The notes below the pieces were generated by a model, which was given only the letters and a program-made list of their open reading frames with translations, was not told where the DNA came from and did not search any database. From contig CANTFK010000978.1 of the NCBI GenBank assembly GCA_947646735.1, positions 124,001 through 188,000 on the forward strand: a stretch of DNA of 64,000 bases. Reading direction: 5' to 3'. A program made the translations under genes and the position numbers. Position 1 is the first letter of the stretch; each line of letters opens with the position of its first letter. Positions 32,923 to 44,718 of this stretch are shown piece after piece. This stretch comes from Peronospora farinosa (taxonomy: Eukaryota > Oomycota > Peronosporomycetes > Peronosporales > Peronosporaceae).

Positions 32923-33563
32923 TGTAGCGGAGCTACATAGCTCTTTAGCCAGAGGAAGACTTTCGGCTGGAAGCCTCTTAGTTCTAGAGAACTAGATAGA
33001 GTGAAGGCTAAACGCCACTTAGTTCTGAGGAACTAATTAAACGACTTAAAGTCACCCTGTTCTAAGGAACTAGGAAAGAGACTTTTAATCAATCAAGCAA
33101 TATGCTTAAGGTTCAGAGAACCAACGCACAGAGTGCAAGAACAAGCTAGAAGCTTAGGGGTTCAGAGAACCAACGCACGAAGTGCACAAGAGAACAAGTC
33201 AGAACGACTTGCGATCTTAAACTCAAAAGGAGAACTGATTTTATTTATGCTTTAAGATATTATGAATAGTCCTACTTTAAGTACACTACACTAGATTAAT
33301 TACTATTATAGTAATTATTATATGCAGACATTGCTATTGGACGACGTATCGTCTAAACATCTGTGTATGATGTACTTAATACAGCGTTAGTGATTTATCG
33401 AATCCCAATCGATAAGATACGGTATTACCGAATACCGTATTATAACGCTCATACTTAATACCTCTCTAACGAGAAGTATAATAATGCATTATATGCAATA
33501 CAAAGGAGAGTTTAAGCGTAAACTCTCGGAAAGACGTTACAACCGTCGTGTAACCCCGTTACA
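32923..33563 (-). repeat. 3' LTR of element B
   Basis: 641 bp; on the minus strand it starts TGTAACGGGG and ends CCGCTACA. It differs from the 5' LTR at ACATAGC/ACACAGC, AACGCC/AAAGCC and GACATT/GACTTT. Confidence 0.95.
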
Positions 33564-33577
33564 CCCTCCCCCACCAG
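33564..33577 (-). promoter_or_regulatory. Polypurine tract of element B
   Basis: On the minus strand GGTGGGGGAGGG abuts the 3' LTR; it is the expected primer for plus-strand DNA synthesis and fixes the orientation of the element. Confidence 0.85.
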
Positions 33578-33674
33578 ACTGACGTTCCCATAGAATGTCA
33601 CTCGACATCTTTCCTCATAGAGATAGTGCTTTAGCGAACTTTTAAAACCTCACGGTTTGTTCACGGCACACAAC

Positions 33675-34958
33675 ATGACGCCTCCCGGCAGTGAGTCACA
33701 GACTCTTAGGGACCTTATTGAGGACGACCTTGACGAAGCGGTTGATTACGAAAGTGACACCGTCTTTGTGGGACCCGATGGGTCCCCTTTAGCCACCCTC
33801 ACGGGTGAAGATGACACTCGTCATGCACCGAATCCGTTCCCTGAACGTGGTGCAGCAGATGCGCTAACAGCGTTACGTGACCCGCCTGACGTATCATCAA
33901 CGGTAACGGTTACCAATCCACTCGACGAGCAGCAACAGCGGTCCATCGACCAAGAGGAAGGCGCCAAGCGCTGAACGAAGAACATGACGCGGCTGCAGGA
34001 CCACCGACAGTACAGGTTCAAGCCACCTACGGTGGAAGAACGTCTAAAGGAAGCATCTGGGCATTCCCTTTCTGGTTGGACCATTGGGCCTGAGGCCATT
34101 TCACCTGAGGATGTTGCCACACGCACGGCACTTCGACAACGATATCTGGAGCCCCATATCACTACTCAAAGCCAATACTTGGCACGCCTTAATAGGCAAG
34201 TGCGCGGTGCGCCAGTTCCTCAGATGAAGGATATTCCCATCCTTCTGTTCGCGGGGGAAACCGAGGAAGAAGAAGACACGGCTTTCAGCCGCTGGGCGCA
34301 TTATGCGCGACGTTTAAGCAGCATGTGGGCCCTACGGGCAAGTGCCGATGTGGCAGATGTTCGACTTGAGCGGAAGATGCGTTATGATTACGCTAAATTG
34401 AAGGCCCGGGGGAAATTGAAATCCCAACGAACGCATTATGCGCCTGCTGCCCAGCAGCCCAATGTTTCGGCTACCCCTGCAGCCGCGAGTTCACGACAGC
34501 CCGAGGCCGCTAACCCGCCTACCCTCACCCTTACTGGTGAGAAGCGTCAGCGCCAACAGACAGACCCTGCGCACGACGCTCAAAAACGTCCACGGCGTAC
34601 GGGCAATCCTGCCGAAGGGGAGTCTCAAATTCCCATGAATTCCATGATTCGGGATAACCCCGCCATTTCACAAGATACTGGTTTTGACCATGGCGGCGAC
34701 GCTTCTGCAGTAGACGCTCCACATGGAGCTGCAGGTTCCCCTGCGCATCGAGCAAAGGAGGAGGAGGTCGGTGTATCGGAACAAGCTCATGCCGAGCTTG
34801 TTCAGGAGGTGCGGACCCTTCGTGAGGAGAGGCAGACGATGAACTCCCGGCTTGAGTCCCTGGAAGAGAGTCGGACCCGAATGCAGGGTCAACTTGACTT
34901 GTTGGTGCAGATGCTCCGTCCCGCGACAATGCCAATGGGCCCGGCGCGAGCGCCTTAG
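33675..34958 (+). CDS. Antisense ORF of element B (one in-frame TGA), unknown function
   Basis: A single frame opens at the ATG at 33675 and runs to 34958, interrupted by TGA at 33972-33974; a new ATG follows at 33984 in the same frame. The full frame would be about 427 residues, the downstream part alone 324. The N-terminal part is acidic (LRDLIEDDLDEAVDYESDTV). The centre holds a helical stretch (IPILLFAGETEEEEDTAFSR ... RLERKMRYDYAKLKARGKLK). A low-complexity Pro/Ala/Arg region follows, and the C-terminus is a coiled coil (LVQEVRTLREERQTMNSRLE). The last 428 bp overlap the 3' end of pol on the other strand. Element A has the same layout in the same place. Similar antisense ORFs exist in some plant Ty3 elements; no function is assigned here. 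Confidence 0.65.
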
Positions 34959-37900
34959 CGTCTATTTGGGACGGATCCCGATAAGGTTTCAACATGGCGA
35001 CAAAGAACACAGGATGTGTACGCAATTTGCGCGGCAAGTTAAGCGTATACGCTGTGCCTTTCTTGGCAATGACCTTAAAGGGTCCGATAAAGCGCGGACG
35101 CAACTTCGTCTTAAAGACAGCGGATACTACATTGGTAGGTAGGTTTTTAGCATTAAGTAATACTTGGTCTCCGACCTCATAATCATTAATACAACCTCTG
35201 CCTTTCGCATCTGCATATTCCTTTTGTTTATCTTGACTATCAGCCATTGCATCTTGCACATGTCGTAAGACATTTAGTCGCGTTGCGAGAAACGCATTTA
35301 CCTGTTTCCTAACAGTATTAGGGCTGACATCAGCAAGCCGATCGGCAACCTCTCCCCCACCAAGCCCTGAACCACTCGGTGGTAGCGTTAACGGAACGCG
35401 TGGGTGTGTGAGACCATTGACATAGAACGGAGTGTAGCCGGTGGAGGCGTGCACGGAATTATTGAGTGCAAACTCAACTACAGGGAGCATAGAGCTCCAA
35501 CGCTTAGGCGTTTCAGCACAAACGCTGCGTAGGATATCTTCAACAACGCGATTTACGCGTTCGGTTTGACCATCGGTCTGTGGATGATCCGCCGTGGACA
35601 TGTCCAAACGGGTGCCCAGCACCTGGAAGACGGACTTCCAAAATTTACTCGTAAAACGCGGATCACGATCAGAAACAATTGCCACTGGCAAGCCATGTTG
35701 GCGAAACACACGATCGATAAACAGCTCCGCTGTACCCACACCATCGATCGAATCTGGCACAGCCGCTAAGTGAGCCATCTTGCTCAAACGGTCAACAAAG
35801 ACCACAATACCTGTATTGCTATGCGAATCTTTCGGTAGGCCAAATACAAAGTCCATACTAATGGACTCCCAGCACCCAGTGGGAATAGGCAAACTAGCCA
35901 GCGGCGCTGCCGAATGGGGCGAGGGTTTCACCCGCTGACACATTTCACACGTACGCACATATGTGCTCACCCATTTGTATAATTTGGGCCACCAATAACT
36001 TTGGCATACTGCCCCATAGGTCTTTTCACGACCCAAATGACCACCGATGGCGGTGTCATGTACCTCATAGAGGATACGATGCTTCAGGTCCTCGTCATGA
36101 GGAACTACAATACGCGGAGGATCCGCTACATCTGTACGATAGTACAACAGCCCCTCATCGATAGAATATCGATGGAGGCTCGCACGTAATCGTGCCGACA
36201 ATTTAATGTTCGAGTCTTTAAACTCCTCACTGCCAAGAGCATGTAGCAACGCTATACAGTGATCATCTTTAGCATACGCCGTACGAATGAGATCGGTGAT
36301 AGAAGACGACAACATCGTCACATGAGCAAGCTCATAATCAGGTCTGCGTGACAACGCATCAGCCAAAGCATTTTGCTTGCCCGGATTATATTTCACCTCG
36401 AAGTTATATTCGGCAAAGAATGACAGCCATCTGGCCATTCTCTGCGAGAGATGCGGCGACTGAGTCGCAGTGCGTAACGACGCATGATCGGTATAGATCA
36501 CAAAAGGCTTTGAGCCCAGCAGATGAACTCTGAATTTGACCAGGGCATACTTCATCGCAAGTAGCTCTTTGTCATGAACTGAATAGTTCTTTTCTGCAGC
36601 TTTCAGCTGGCGAGATTCAAAAGCGATTACACGCTCACGGCCTTCATCATCTGATTGTAACAGAGCACTGCCAATGGCAAAATCCGATGCGTCACAGACG
36701 ACGCTAAACGGTCGGTCAGGGTCTGGCAAAGCCAAAATAGGAGCATGTAGAAGGCTTGCCTTCACTGCTTGAAAAGCATTTTCGTGTTCGGCATGCCAAC
36801 ACCATTCCACATCCTTTTTAAGGAGATTGGATAACGGCCGAGCCATATCAGCGTAATTTTCGCTATACTTGTGTAAGTAATTGGCAAGGCCAAGCCATTT
36901 ACGCAAGTCCTTCTAGGATTGTGGAACAGGCCAATCGACTATGGCTTTGACTTTGGCGGGATCCGCTCGTAGTCCTCGCTTCCCAATGAAGCACCCTAGA
37001 AAGGGAATTTCTTCGGCCCCGAAGATGCATGTAGAGGCATTAGCATATAATTTATTAGTGCGCATGCACTCGAGCACTGCTCGTTAATGAACAATATGGT
37101 TCTCAATATCTGACCGCGCATGTTCAGCTCGGCTATGGACAAAAATGTCATCAAAATACGTCTGTGCATAACTTCGATGGGGTCGAAACAATTGCGTCAC
37201 CAAACGGTTAAACGTAGCCGGAGCATTAGATAGCCCTTGGGGCATCACTAACCACTCCCAGAGCATACCGCTCGGAGTACTAACAGCAGTAAGCGGAATA
37301 TCACTAGCTCGCATGAGCAATTGGTAATAACCATCGACTAAGTCGAGCGCACTGTACATGGTACAACCGACCATATTGTTCTGAAGAACATCCTTTCTAG
37401 GTATCGGTGTCTGTGCAGGTATAGTGGCCGCATTGAGCTTATTATAAGCATGAACAATACGCCATTTACCATTTGGTTTCTTAACACAGAAAGTGGGTGT
37501 CGAGTGCGGAGATTTACTTTCACGCACCATGCCCGCCGCGTGCTTTGCACGAAAGAACTCGTCAATGACGTCACACTGTTCTTTGGGTAAAGGCCACTGC
37601 CGTGTTACACAGTATTTGGTTCCGGGAACCAAGTCAATTTCATGACGTACGCCCCTATCAGGTGGTAGAACCGACGGTGGATCGTGACACACCACGTCCT
37701 GGAATTCTTTTACCAAAGGATAGTAGGGATCTGAAGGGTCCTTTAGAATAGATGCCCCACTACGTGCACTTAGTGCCGCTTTGGTATCTTCAAGGACTGT
37801 CTCATCGACAAGCGAGGATGAGTTCAGCTCGAGGTTAGGTCGAATGACCACCATATCGGACAGAGCACCTGCCTTCAAGGCCTGATGAAATTCATCCACA

Positions 37901-39165
37901 GACATTTCGCCTAGCTCTAAAAGAGCATTTAATGATGGGAGGGCCTCAAGGTCAACCTCACCATCTACATCACCTGTCACTCCGTTGATCAGGGTGTACA
38001 ACTGGTCATTGACATTACTATGCGATAAAACAGACGCTTTGCGTCTCGCAGCCGCCATCTGGCGACGCTGCCGTCTCCTTGACGAGACCGTACTCTTCAA
38101 AGTACTTGGGATGTTATCGTCCCCAAGGTCAACAGACCCCTTGTCGTTTACCTGCCCTATGTAAGGGCCGATGTCATTACCGACACCCAATGGGTCACTA
38201 AAACCAGTGACTTCACTAACAAGGTCATTGACCTTCACTCGCTCTATACGAGAGCCGATGTGATTACCGACACCCAGTGGGTCACTAGTACCAGTGACTT
38301 CACTAACAAGGTCATTGACCTTCACTCGCTCTATACGAGAGCCGATGTCATTACCGACATCCAGTGGGTCACTAGTACCAGTGACTTCACTAACAAGGTC
38401 ATCAACCTTCACTTGCTCTATACGAGAGCCGATGTCATTATCGACATCCAGTGAATCGCATTTACAGCCAATATCACTAACAAGGTCATTGACCTTAACT
38501 TGCTCTATACGAGAGCCGATGTCATTACCGACATCCAGTAAATCGCATTTACAGCCAATATTACTATGAGTATCACTTAACGGAGTACGTGCCGTTCCAC
38601 TAAGTGTCATTGAGCTCTGCTCGACACTATTATTGTTGACATCGGAGTTTATCAACTCAGACACTCCAATGTCCAGCACATTAACTGAATCAGTTAATGG
38701 CTCGCGCCAATAGCACTTTTGTTTTCTAGCGAAGGTGGGTTCATGACTCTCCAAAGCTTCGCTAGGAACATCGCGCGTTGCGCCTAAAGTTTTGGATCTC
38801 CAATCGATCCACGGCTCATGGCGTTCCATCCAGGCCATACCGAGAATGAGATCATATCTCGAGTCCAAATCTAGGACAAGACAGCGTTCAACGCTATTGA
38901 AGTCTAAGAACTTCACACCTAAGTTCAACGGAACCTTAGGAACGGTGACACGTACACCAGTCGCGAGACGTACGGTTATACTGTCACCCTCTTGCGCTTC
39001 CAGCGCCTCAGCATACAGCTGACTCCCCTCAAGGGAGCGACGTCGGACATAATTCCCTGACGCCCCTGAGTCAATTAAAATTGACCAGGGTTTCTCAAAA
39101 CCCTTAACGGTTGCCGACACAACCAACAAGCCTGGCTTGTAATCTTGTTCTATGGGAGCATCCAC
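34531..39165 (-). pseudogene. pol of element B, one frame broken by two stop codons
   Basis: Three open blocks share one frame: 39165-37084, the short block down to 36913, and 36912-34531. They are split by TAA at 37084-37086 and TAG at 36913-36915. Domains in order: retropepsin ([30 protein letters not shown]); a linker with 29-residue repeats; RT ([41 protein letters not shown], catalytic [13 protein letters not shown]); RNase H (VVCDASDFAIGSALL, YTDHASLR); integrase with HHCC (HDTAIGGHLGREKT...CEMCQ) and acidic triad (SMDFVFGLP, VSDRDPRF, TDGQTERVNRVVED); GPY/F region (RFIGPFKV); and a C-terminal chromodomain (NQYLVKWRGYPESWNSWEFE). Apart from the two stops every catalytic residue is present. 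Confidence 0.92.
38170..38604 (-). repeat. 87-bp (29-residue) tandem repeat inside pol of element B, five units
   Basis: Repeat starts on the plus strand at 38170, 38257, 38344, 38431 and 38518 (GATGTCATTACCGACA-type), an exact 87-bp period that keeps the frame. The encoded unit is like [20 protein letters not shown] followed by VTGTSDPLG. Two units carry a variant IGCKCDxLDV with a CxC pair. It lies in the linker between protease and RT. Confidence 0.9.
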
Positions 39166-39251
39166 AGAACCACCTGGGGCTAAGCCCTGTTTACCTTTAC
39201 CTCCTAAAGATTCAACAGAACTTAGTTCTTTCCCAGTAGAGCGCCCCGCGC

Positions 39252-40252
39252 CTACTGGGAGTCGACATTTTCCCCTGCCGTGCTCGCCTTTTGGCTAGGA
39301 GCAGGGCTTCGGCTTTGCCGATTTGAACGTTGCTTTCGCAACGGACAGTTAGGGCGGAGATGCCTAGTGCTTCCGCACATGTAACATCTACGGATGCTAC
39401 CTTGCTGCTCAGCAGCTTGAAGCTCAGCTTCTTCAGCATGGCTGAGGTCCATGGGTTCCGCCCTATTAGAGGTATTTGATTGATACCAGGGCAGACCATA
39501 TCGAGCAGATTTAAAATTGAATTCAGCGTTAAATGCTACGCTTACTGCCTCCTCAAAAGTTGAAGGCTGGACACGGAAAACTTCCGTCCTGGCGACCCCA
39601 GTGCGAAGTCCCTCCATAAAAATGGTTACTCGGACTTCCTCTGCCAGTGGGTCCTGCTGCATAGCAGCAATGAGAGTTCTCAACTCTTGGACATAGTCCG
39701 ACAATTCCTTCTTACCCTGTCGGGTAGCTAGGAAGCGTGAGCGCACACGATAAGCCTCATTAGGCGGTGCAAACACACAAGTTAATTGCTTTTTAAGCAT
39801 CTCCCATGTGGGAAATGCAGCATTTACAGAGACACCGCTCGTTAGAGCCCACTCTCTAGCTCTTCCACCGAGCTTAGAAATGGCCAAGCCAACTCGTTGC
39901 TTATCGGATGCAAGCATGGCGGCATCCATTGCCATTTCAACTTCTCGGATCCAGAGGAGAAGGTTCTCTCCCTCCTTCCCCTCGAAGGTCTTGACACTTA
40001 AAACAAGTGGACGAGCCTTTGGCTCTGCATCGGTCACAGGTACCGGAATGTACTGTGTAGGCGCAGCTGACGCTACCTGGTCATGGACCTGCCCGAGGAG
40101 CGTTGCCTCATAACGCATAAAGGCCTCAAGACGAGCATTTAGAACCTCGGGACCTTGGTCCAAAAGACCTCGATTTGATCGGGCCCGACAAACGCCGATA
40201 GTTTATCTAAGGCGAGTCGCTGTGCCTCAGAGAGGTGATTTTGATTCTCCAT
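39252..40252 (-). CDS. gag of element B (probable one-base frameshift near its start)
   Basis: The main open part (to 39252) holds the retrotransposon Gag domain ([40 protein letters not shown]) and near the C-terminus one zinc knuckle [14 protein letters not shown] (CX2CX4HX4C) followed by a basic RNA-binding tail. A good ATG ([20 protein letters not shown]) lies at 40252, but its frame ends about 34 codons later and must shift by one base near 40180 to join the main frame. An internal ATG (MRYEATLL) would give a shorter intact Gag. Gag would form the virus-like particle. Confidence 0.85.
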
Positions 40253-40296
40253 TCTCACAGAGGGTCAGTCTTTAAAGACTCAGGTGTAGGATTGAC

Positions 40297-40312
40297 TACT
40301 AGTGCTACCAAG
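40297..40312 (-). promoter_or_regulatory. Primer binding site of element B
   Basis: On the minus strand the sequence after the 5' LTR reads CTTGGTAGCACTAG; TGGTAGCA is complementary to a tRNA 3' end of the form TGCTACCA. The same motif follows the LTR of element D. Confidence 0.7.
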
Positions 40313-40953
40313 TGTAGCGGAGCTACACAGCTCTTTAGCCAGAGGAAGACTTTCGGCTGGAAGCCTCTTAGTTCTAGAGAACTAGATAGAGTGAAGGCTA
40401 AAAGCCACTTAGTTCTGAGGAACTAATTAAACGACTTAAAGTCACCCTGTTCTAAGGAACTAGGAAAGAGACTTTTAATCAATCAAGCAATATGCTTAAG
40501 GTTCAGAGAACCAACGCACAGAGTGCAAGAACAAGCTAGAAGCTTAGGGGTTCAGAGAACCAACGCACGAAGTGCACAAGAGAACAAGTCAGAACGACTT
40601 GCGATCTTAAACTCAAAAGGAGAACTGATTTTATTTATGCTTTAAGATATTATGAATAGTCCTACTTTAAGTACACTACACTAGATTAATTACTATTATA
40701 GTAATTATTATATGCAGACTTTGCTATTGGACGACGTATCGTCTAAACATCTGTGTATGATGTACTTAATACAGCGTTAGTGATTTATCGAATCCCAATC
40801 GATAAGATACGGTATTACCGAATACCGTATTATAACGCTCATACTTAATACCTCTCTAACGAGAAGTATAATAATGCATTATATGCAATACAAAGGAGAG
40901 TTTAAGCGTAAACTCTCGGAAAGACGTTACAACCGTCGTGTAACCCCGTTACA
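40313..40953 (-). repeat. 5' LTR of element B
   Basis: 641 bp, near-identical to the LTR at 32923-33563, followed on the plus strand by the second copy of the GAAGC target duplication. Confidence 0.95.
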
Positions 40954-40958
40954 GAAGC

Positions 40959-42855
40959 CCTCAAATATCATTTCGAGAAAGATCTGTATGCGATTCTTTG
41001 ATCCGATCAAATACGATCAATTTAGGAGTGCTGTCGGCTTCACGAACGGCGCTAATAATGTGTGGAAAATGTACAAGCCTCACTTAGATCATCTTTATAC
41101 CAGCACTGGGCCCAGCACAGATCAGGCAAAACATGGCATTTGGACATTTTCTTCGAGGAAATGTCGAAATGCCACGAGCTAGCGCGTTACGTAGGCTCAG
41201 CAGTACGTCACTAACCAACTGAAAACCTCATACCGCTGCAACCCTTAAATCACTTGGCCTTCATGTCAACTCCTCTCCATCTCCAGCAATTGTCACAAGG
41301 GTGCCCGATGTCTGCTAATCTTGACTCTTGAGAGACACGGAATACAGCGAGTGATTCGCTTATCTACAACTGAAAAATGGTTCGGTACGCGATTGGGAAA
41401 GCCTCGCCTTTTTCTCCACGTGACGGCCGCTACTACGTCAACTCGACGGTGAGAGTCCCGAAAAACGGTAACTGTTCGCAATGGACTTCACCATTAGTAT
41501 GAAGAAACGAGACCGAGTTAAGATGTATCTCCTTCGTACTATTGATGTTATAACTTTTGTTGAAGCAACCTGGTTCAAAAAAAAGGTATCATGAATATAT
41601 ACAGTAGGCTAGGGATCAATGGTATTGTAAGGTTAGATCGTTGGGTAAACTCCTTCACTTATGCTGAATTCTTCTAGTACATGACAGGTGGTCATGGACT
41701 CAGCAGAAGTATCTCTTTTGAAAGCCATATACTACACTGGATAAAATGCTGGCTTGATGATATCGTCGAACTTGCTAGAACAATATGGATGATGGAATTG
41801 GTACAAGTCTACCAGACAATTACATTCAACTTCAGCCGAAGCAGCGGCATAGGACCTTGGTAGGTGAAGGTTCACTTACAGTGATAAGATGAAAGACGAG
41901 GTATAGCTGCCGTGAGAGATATGGTTGATTTTAGTCAGTGATGCCAAGACGGCTAGTATCCCACGCCCTCAGGAAGCACTGGCTTAGTGTAAGCGAAAAC
42001 GGAATGATGTGAAACGAAGGATTTGCTATCTAGAGCAGGAGATCCAGCTGGGGCTTGGTGCAGCGGCCGGCAGCTACTCCACAACGCTTGCACAATGTGG
42101 AACCCGACTCAAACTAGATCGTGACAAATTTTAGTTTTGAGCCAAAAACTTTTCTTTTTTGAGTCATGCCATCCAGCCTCTCAACGACAATTTTTGCGCC
42201 TAGCTGCTTGTATTTTTCCAAAAGTCTCCCCGAAGCGTGATGATTTAATCCTGTGCTTGAGGCAAGTCATTACACATGACGTGAAGGCAGCGGAACTGTC
42301 GCGGAAACGTGCTTCCTATCGACTTGACGAAAACGTGCTGCAATGACACCGCGGGTTTGTAAGCACTCGATATCCCGGCGATTTGGTGTCAGCTTTCACA
42401 TTTCGACGTACAAACAAAGATGTAAAATACGCCATACCTGATATAGGTTTTTCACGGAGTACAAGTTGTTGAATACGTTGCTGTGTGACAACGTGATATC
42501 TTGAGCCACGAGTGAACGACTTTCAAGTGGTTGGCATTCTGACTACTACATTTACAATTACGCTATCAAACATCGTTGAAGCCTGACATTAGGAAGCATT
42601 CACGGAGACAAACACCGCTATCAACATCAACGTCGACTATTTCATTTGTATCCTCTCCAGATAAGGGAACTCCCACGTTCTTTTCATAAATATACCGAAA
42701 AAACGTCAAACTGAAAAGTGTATGAAAAATTGACTAGCTACTCAATCCTTATGCAAAATGTTCACGTACTACAAAAAATGAACAGCTCGAGCGATTTGCT
42801 GTCATTCCAGCAACATCACTCAGTTACACACAATATGGTGGCGAAGCAGCACCTA
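40959..42855. repeat. Rest of unit 4 tail and A-type 3' flank of unit 5
   Basis: This continues the array tail interrupted by element B; unit 5 starts at 41714. Non-coding. Confidence 0.65.
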
Positions 42856-43440
42856 TCAGTTGCATTTAGGAGGTGCCACTGGCTGGCCTCCAGTCGTCAG
42901 AGGAACACAAGCTTTGTACACCTGCCACGAGTGCTTGTTCTTTACAAAGCGCTCAGCCAGCCAGTACCAATGCAGTACGCACGTGCCCTTGCACGACGAA
43001 TAGTCGATACAGTGTTTTTTGGCAGGAAAGTCGTTATGACAATTATCACCTTGGGCTACCATCTTGTCGTCGAGCCACACCTCGCACGGTCCGTCGTGCG
43101 TGTAGCCCGACACTCGCATATCGCCGTTTTTCGGAATAGGCTGCGCTTTTCCATTACTGTCGGTCCAGCCACATTTGAAGTCAGCACCTGGGACCACTCT
43201 GTACCTCTTCTCGTCGTCCATGAAAGCGCGGAGCGTCTTGTAATTGTTCTCGATGCGCCACTTATTAAAGCTTGGTCCTAGCTTTATATTCTGTCCCTCG
43301 AGATACGCAACTGGGTTCATCGTGCTTCCTTTATATGACTTCCGGTAAGGGGGCACCGGATTCCGCACAACTTGGTGGGCTTCAACAGTTGAGAATAGCA
43401 CCGACACTACGGCAAATGTCGGCAGGGCCAAGCGAACCAT
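42856..43440 (-). CDS. Secreted AA17-type LPMO, copy 5 (intact)
   Basis: 194 residues. It ends one residue earlier than copy 1 because TCA TAG became TGA. Other differences from copy 1 are few: the signal ends STVEA before His, and KAQPIP replaces KARPIP. All eight Cys, the mature His and His115 are kept. The plus-strand frames opposite it (for example 42718-43281) are shadows. Confidence 0.82.
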   Translation of the reverse strand: MVRLALPTFAVVSVLFSTVEAHQVVRNPVPPYRKSYKGSTMNPVAYLEGQNIKLGPSFNKWRIENNYKTLRAFMDDEKRYRVVPGADFKCGWTDSNGKAQPIPKNGDMRVSGYTHDGPCEVWLDDKMVAQGDNCHNDFPAKKHCIDYSSCKGTCVLHWYWLAERFVKNKHSWQVYKACVPLTTGGQPVAPPKCN

Positions 43441-44448
43441 GAAGAGTCGTTGATAATTGCGTCCGTTGGCCAAGTGGTAAATGAGGAACTGACAGCAGAT
43501 TGGACCAACCTACCCGTTAAGGCATTTTTCCTACCTACCCAGGCGACGTGTTGTCGTCAATGAAGCTGTTTTCCTATAGAGACTATGACACTTTCCACCT
43601 TTACGCCTTAAATTAGATGCCCATGTACTTTACTCTTGCATAAATAAATGCATTGACACTATCAGCGGGTTTCTAGGAAGGTTGTAATGTATAGAGGGAG
43701 AAGCACTTGTTCGAACGTGTAGATATTTTGTAAATTACATACTTCAATACACATAACAGAATGTGACCATGACTTTAACTAGTGTGAAATGTCGATAAAT
43801 ACATGGCAATAGAGGTGACTACGATCGCAGACAGCGAGCCCCATATGATTAGGTTATTACGAAAATGATTGCGAAAATGCTATCTGCAGTTTTCCGAGCA
43901 ATTCAATTTTTCCCGTATTTTGTCAGTCTTCAAATGATTGGCTGGTTGGGTTTACTAGATACAACTTGTAACGCCGCTCATTATCACGTTTAGAAAACTT
44001 TTTCATAAATTCTTGTCTAGTCCCTGAGTCCTTCTTGGTGCAACTGCCGATGAACGTGGCAGAGGTTTTAACCCGGCGCGTCACCGCGAATGTAATCGTC
44101 TCTTTCTTACTTTATTGCCCGCGTGCGATTGACGTGCTGATAATTTGTTGAGCTGCAAAGCCTTTGTCCACTATGGCAGAGAGGGTGGGAGGGTACGTCA
44201 CTCCTCTCCACATATCGCTTCGCTTCATAACTTGTTCTTTAACTGAATTGCTACCAGGGTGCGTACTGAACTGTGTTCCAAAGTCTCACCACTATTTTAA
44301 CTATAGTATAGATGTTCAATCATCGCCTTTTTCTGGCGTAGAATGGCACCTCAACCAATGTACTGGTTTATAGAGCATTTATTACCTACCATGAGTTTTG
44401 AGCGTTCTCTAGGGCTTGCTGTGGTCGTCCTGGTAGTCGGTCGATATT

Positions 44449-44718
44449 TGTCTTGAATCTTGTATCCTTCAGAAACTAAAACGTGTCAAAAGTTCATGTC
44501 TATAAATTCAAAAAAATTCGTAGTGAGCATGTTCGTTCGGAGAATCTCGTTCAGAGCGTCTCTATGTGGAGACACGCCCTGACTTTTTGGATCATAGCAT
44601 GATCGCGTCTATGTTATCCTCGTGTCGACAATGTTGTACAGGATCTTGTGTGCTCCATAAGCGCAACGAATAACCTGATCTTGATTGCCAATTCAAGATC
44701 AAGTTACTCGCTGCGCTT
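44449..44718 (+). repeat. 271-bp repeat, one copy (unit 5)
   Basis: A single copy with the variants GTAGTGAGC, TCTATGTTATCC and TACAGG, shared with unit 6. Confidence 0.9.

Larger units (their letters stand above)
32923..40953 (-). mobile_element. Element B: full-length chromodomain Ty3/gypsy retrotransposon
   Basis: It runs from LTR to LTR (8031 bp) and is flanked by the 5-bp duplication GAAGC at 32918-32922 and 40954-40958. The uninterrupted site GAATGAAGCCCTC is present in other units, proving insertion into the array tail. Minus-strand order is 5' LTR, primer site, gag, protease, RT, RNase H, integrase, GPY/F region, chromodomain, polypurine tract, 3' LTR. An antisense ORF lies on the plus strand. 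The LTRs differ at only about three positions that I could see, so insertion is recent, yet pol has two stop codons. Confidence 0.95.

Noticed and set aside
33972..33974. TGA in the antisense ORF as a recoded sense codon
   Set aside because: TGA and TAG end normal genes here (AA17 copies, coiled-coil gene), so the standard code applies; a simple nonsense mutation is more likely.
42718..43281. 187-codon plus-strand frames opposite AA17 genes (also 46787-47350, 55587-56150) and 88-codon frames MPLAGLQSS...
   Set aside because: They are antisense shadows of the AA17 coding sequence; the AA17 strand has signal peptide, Cys pattern and promoter, and conservation follows it.
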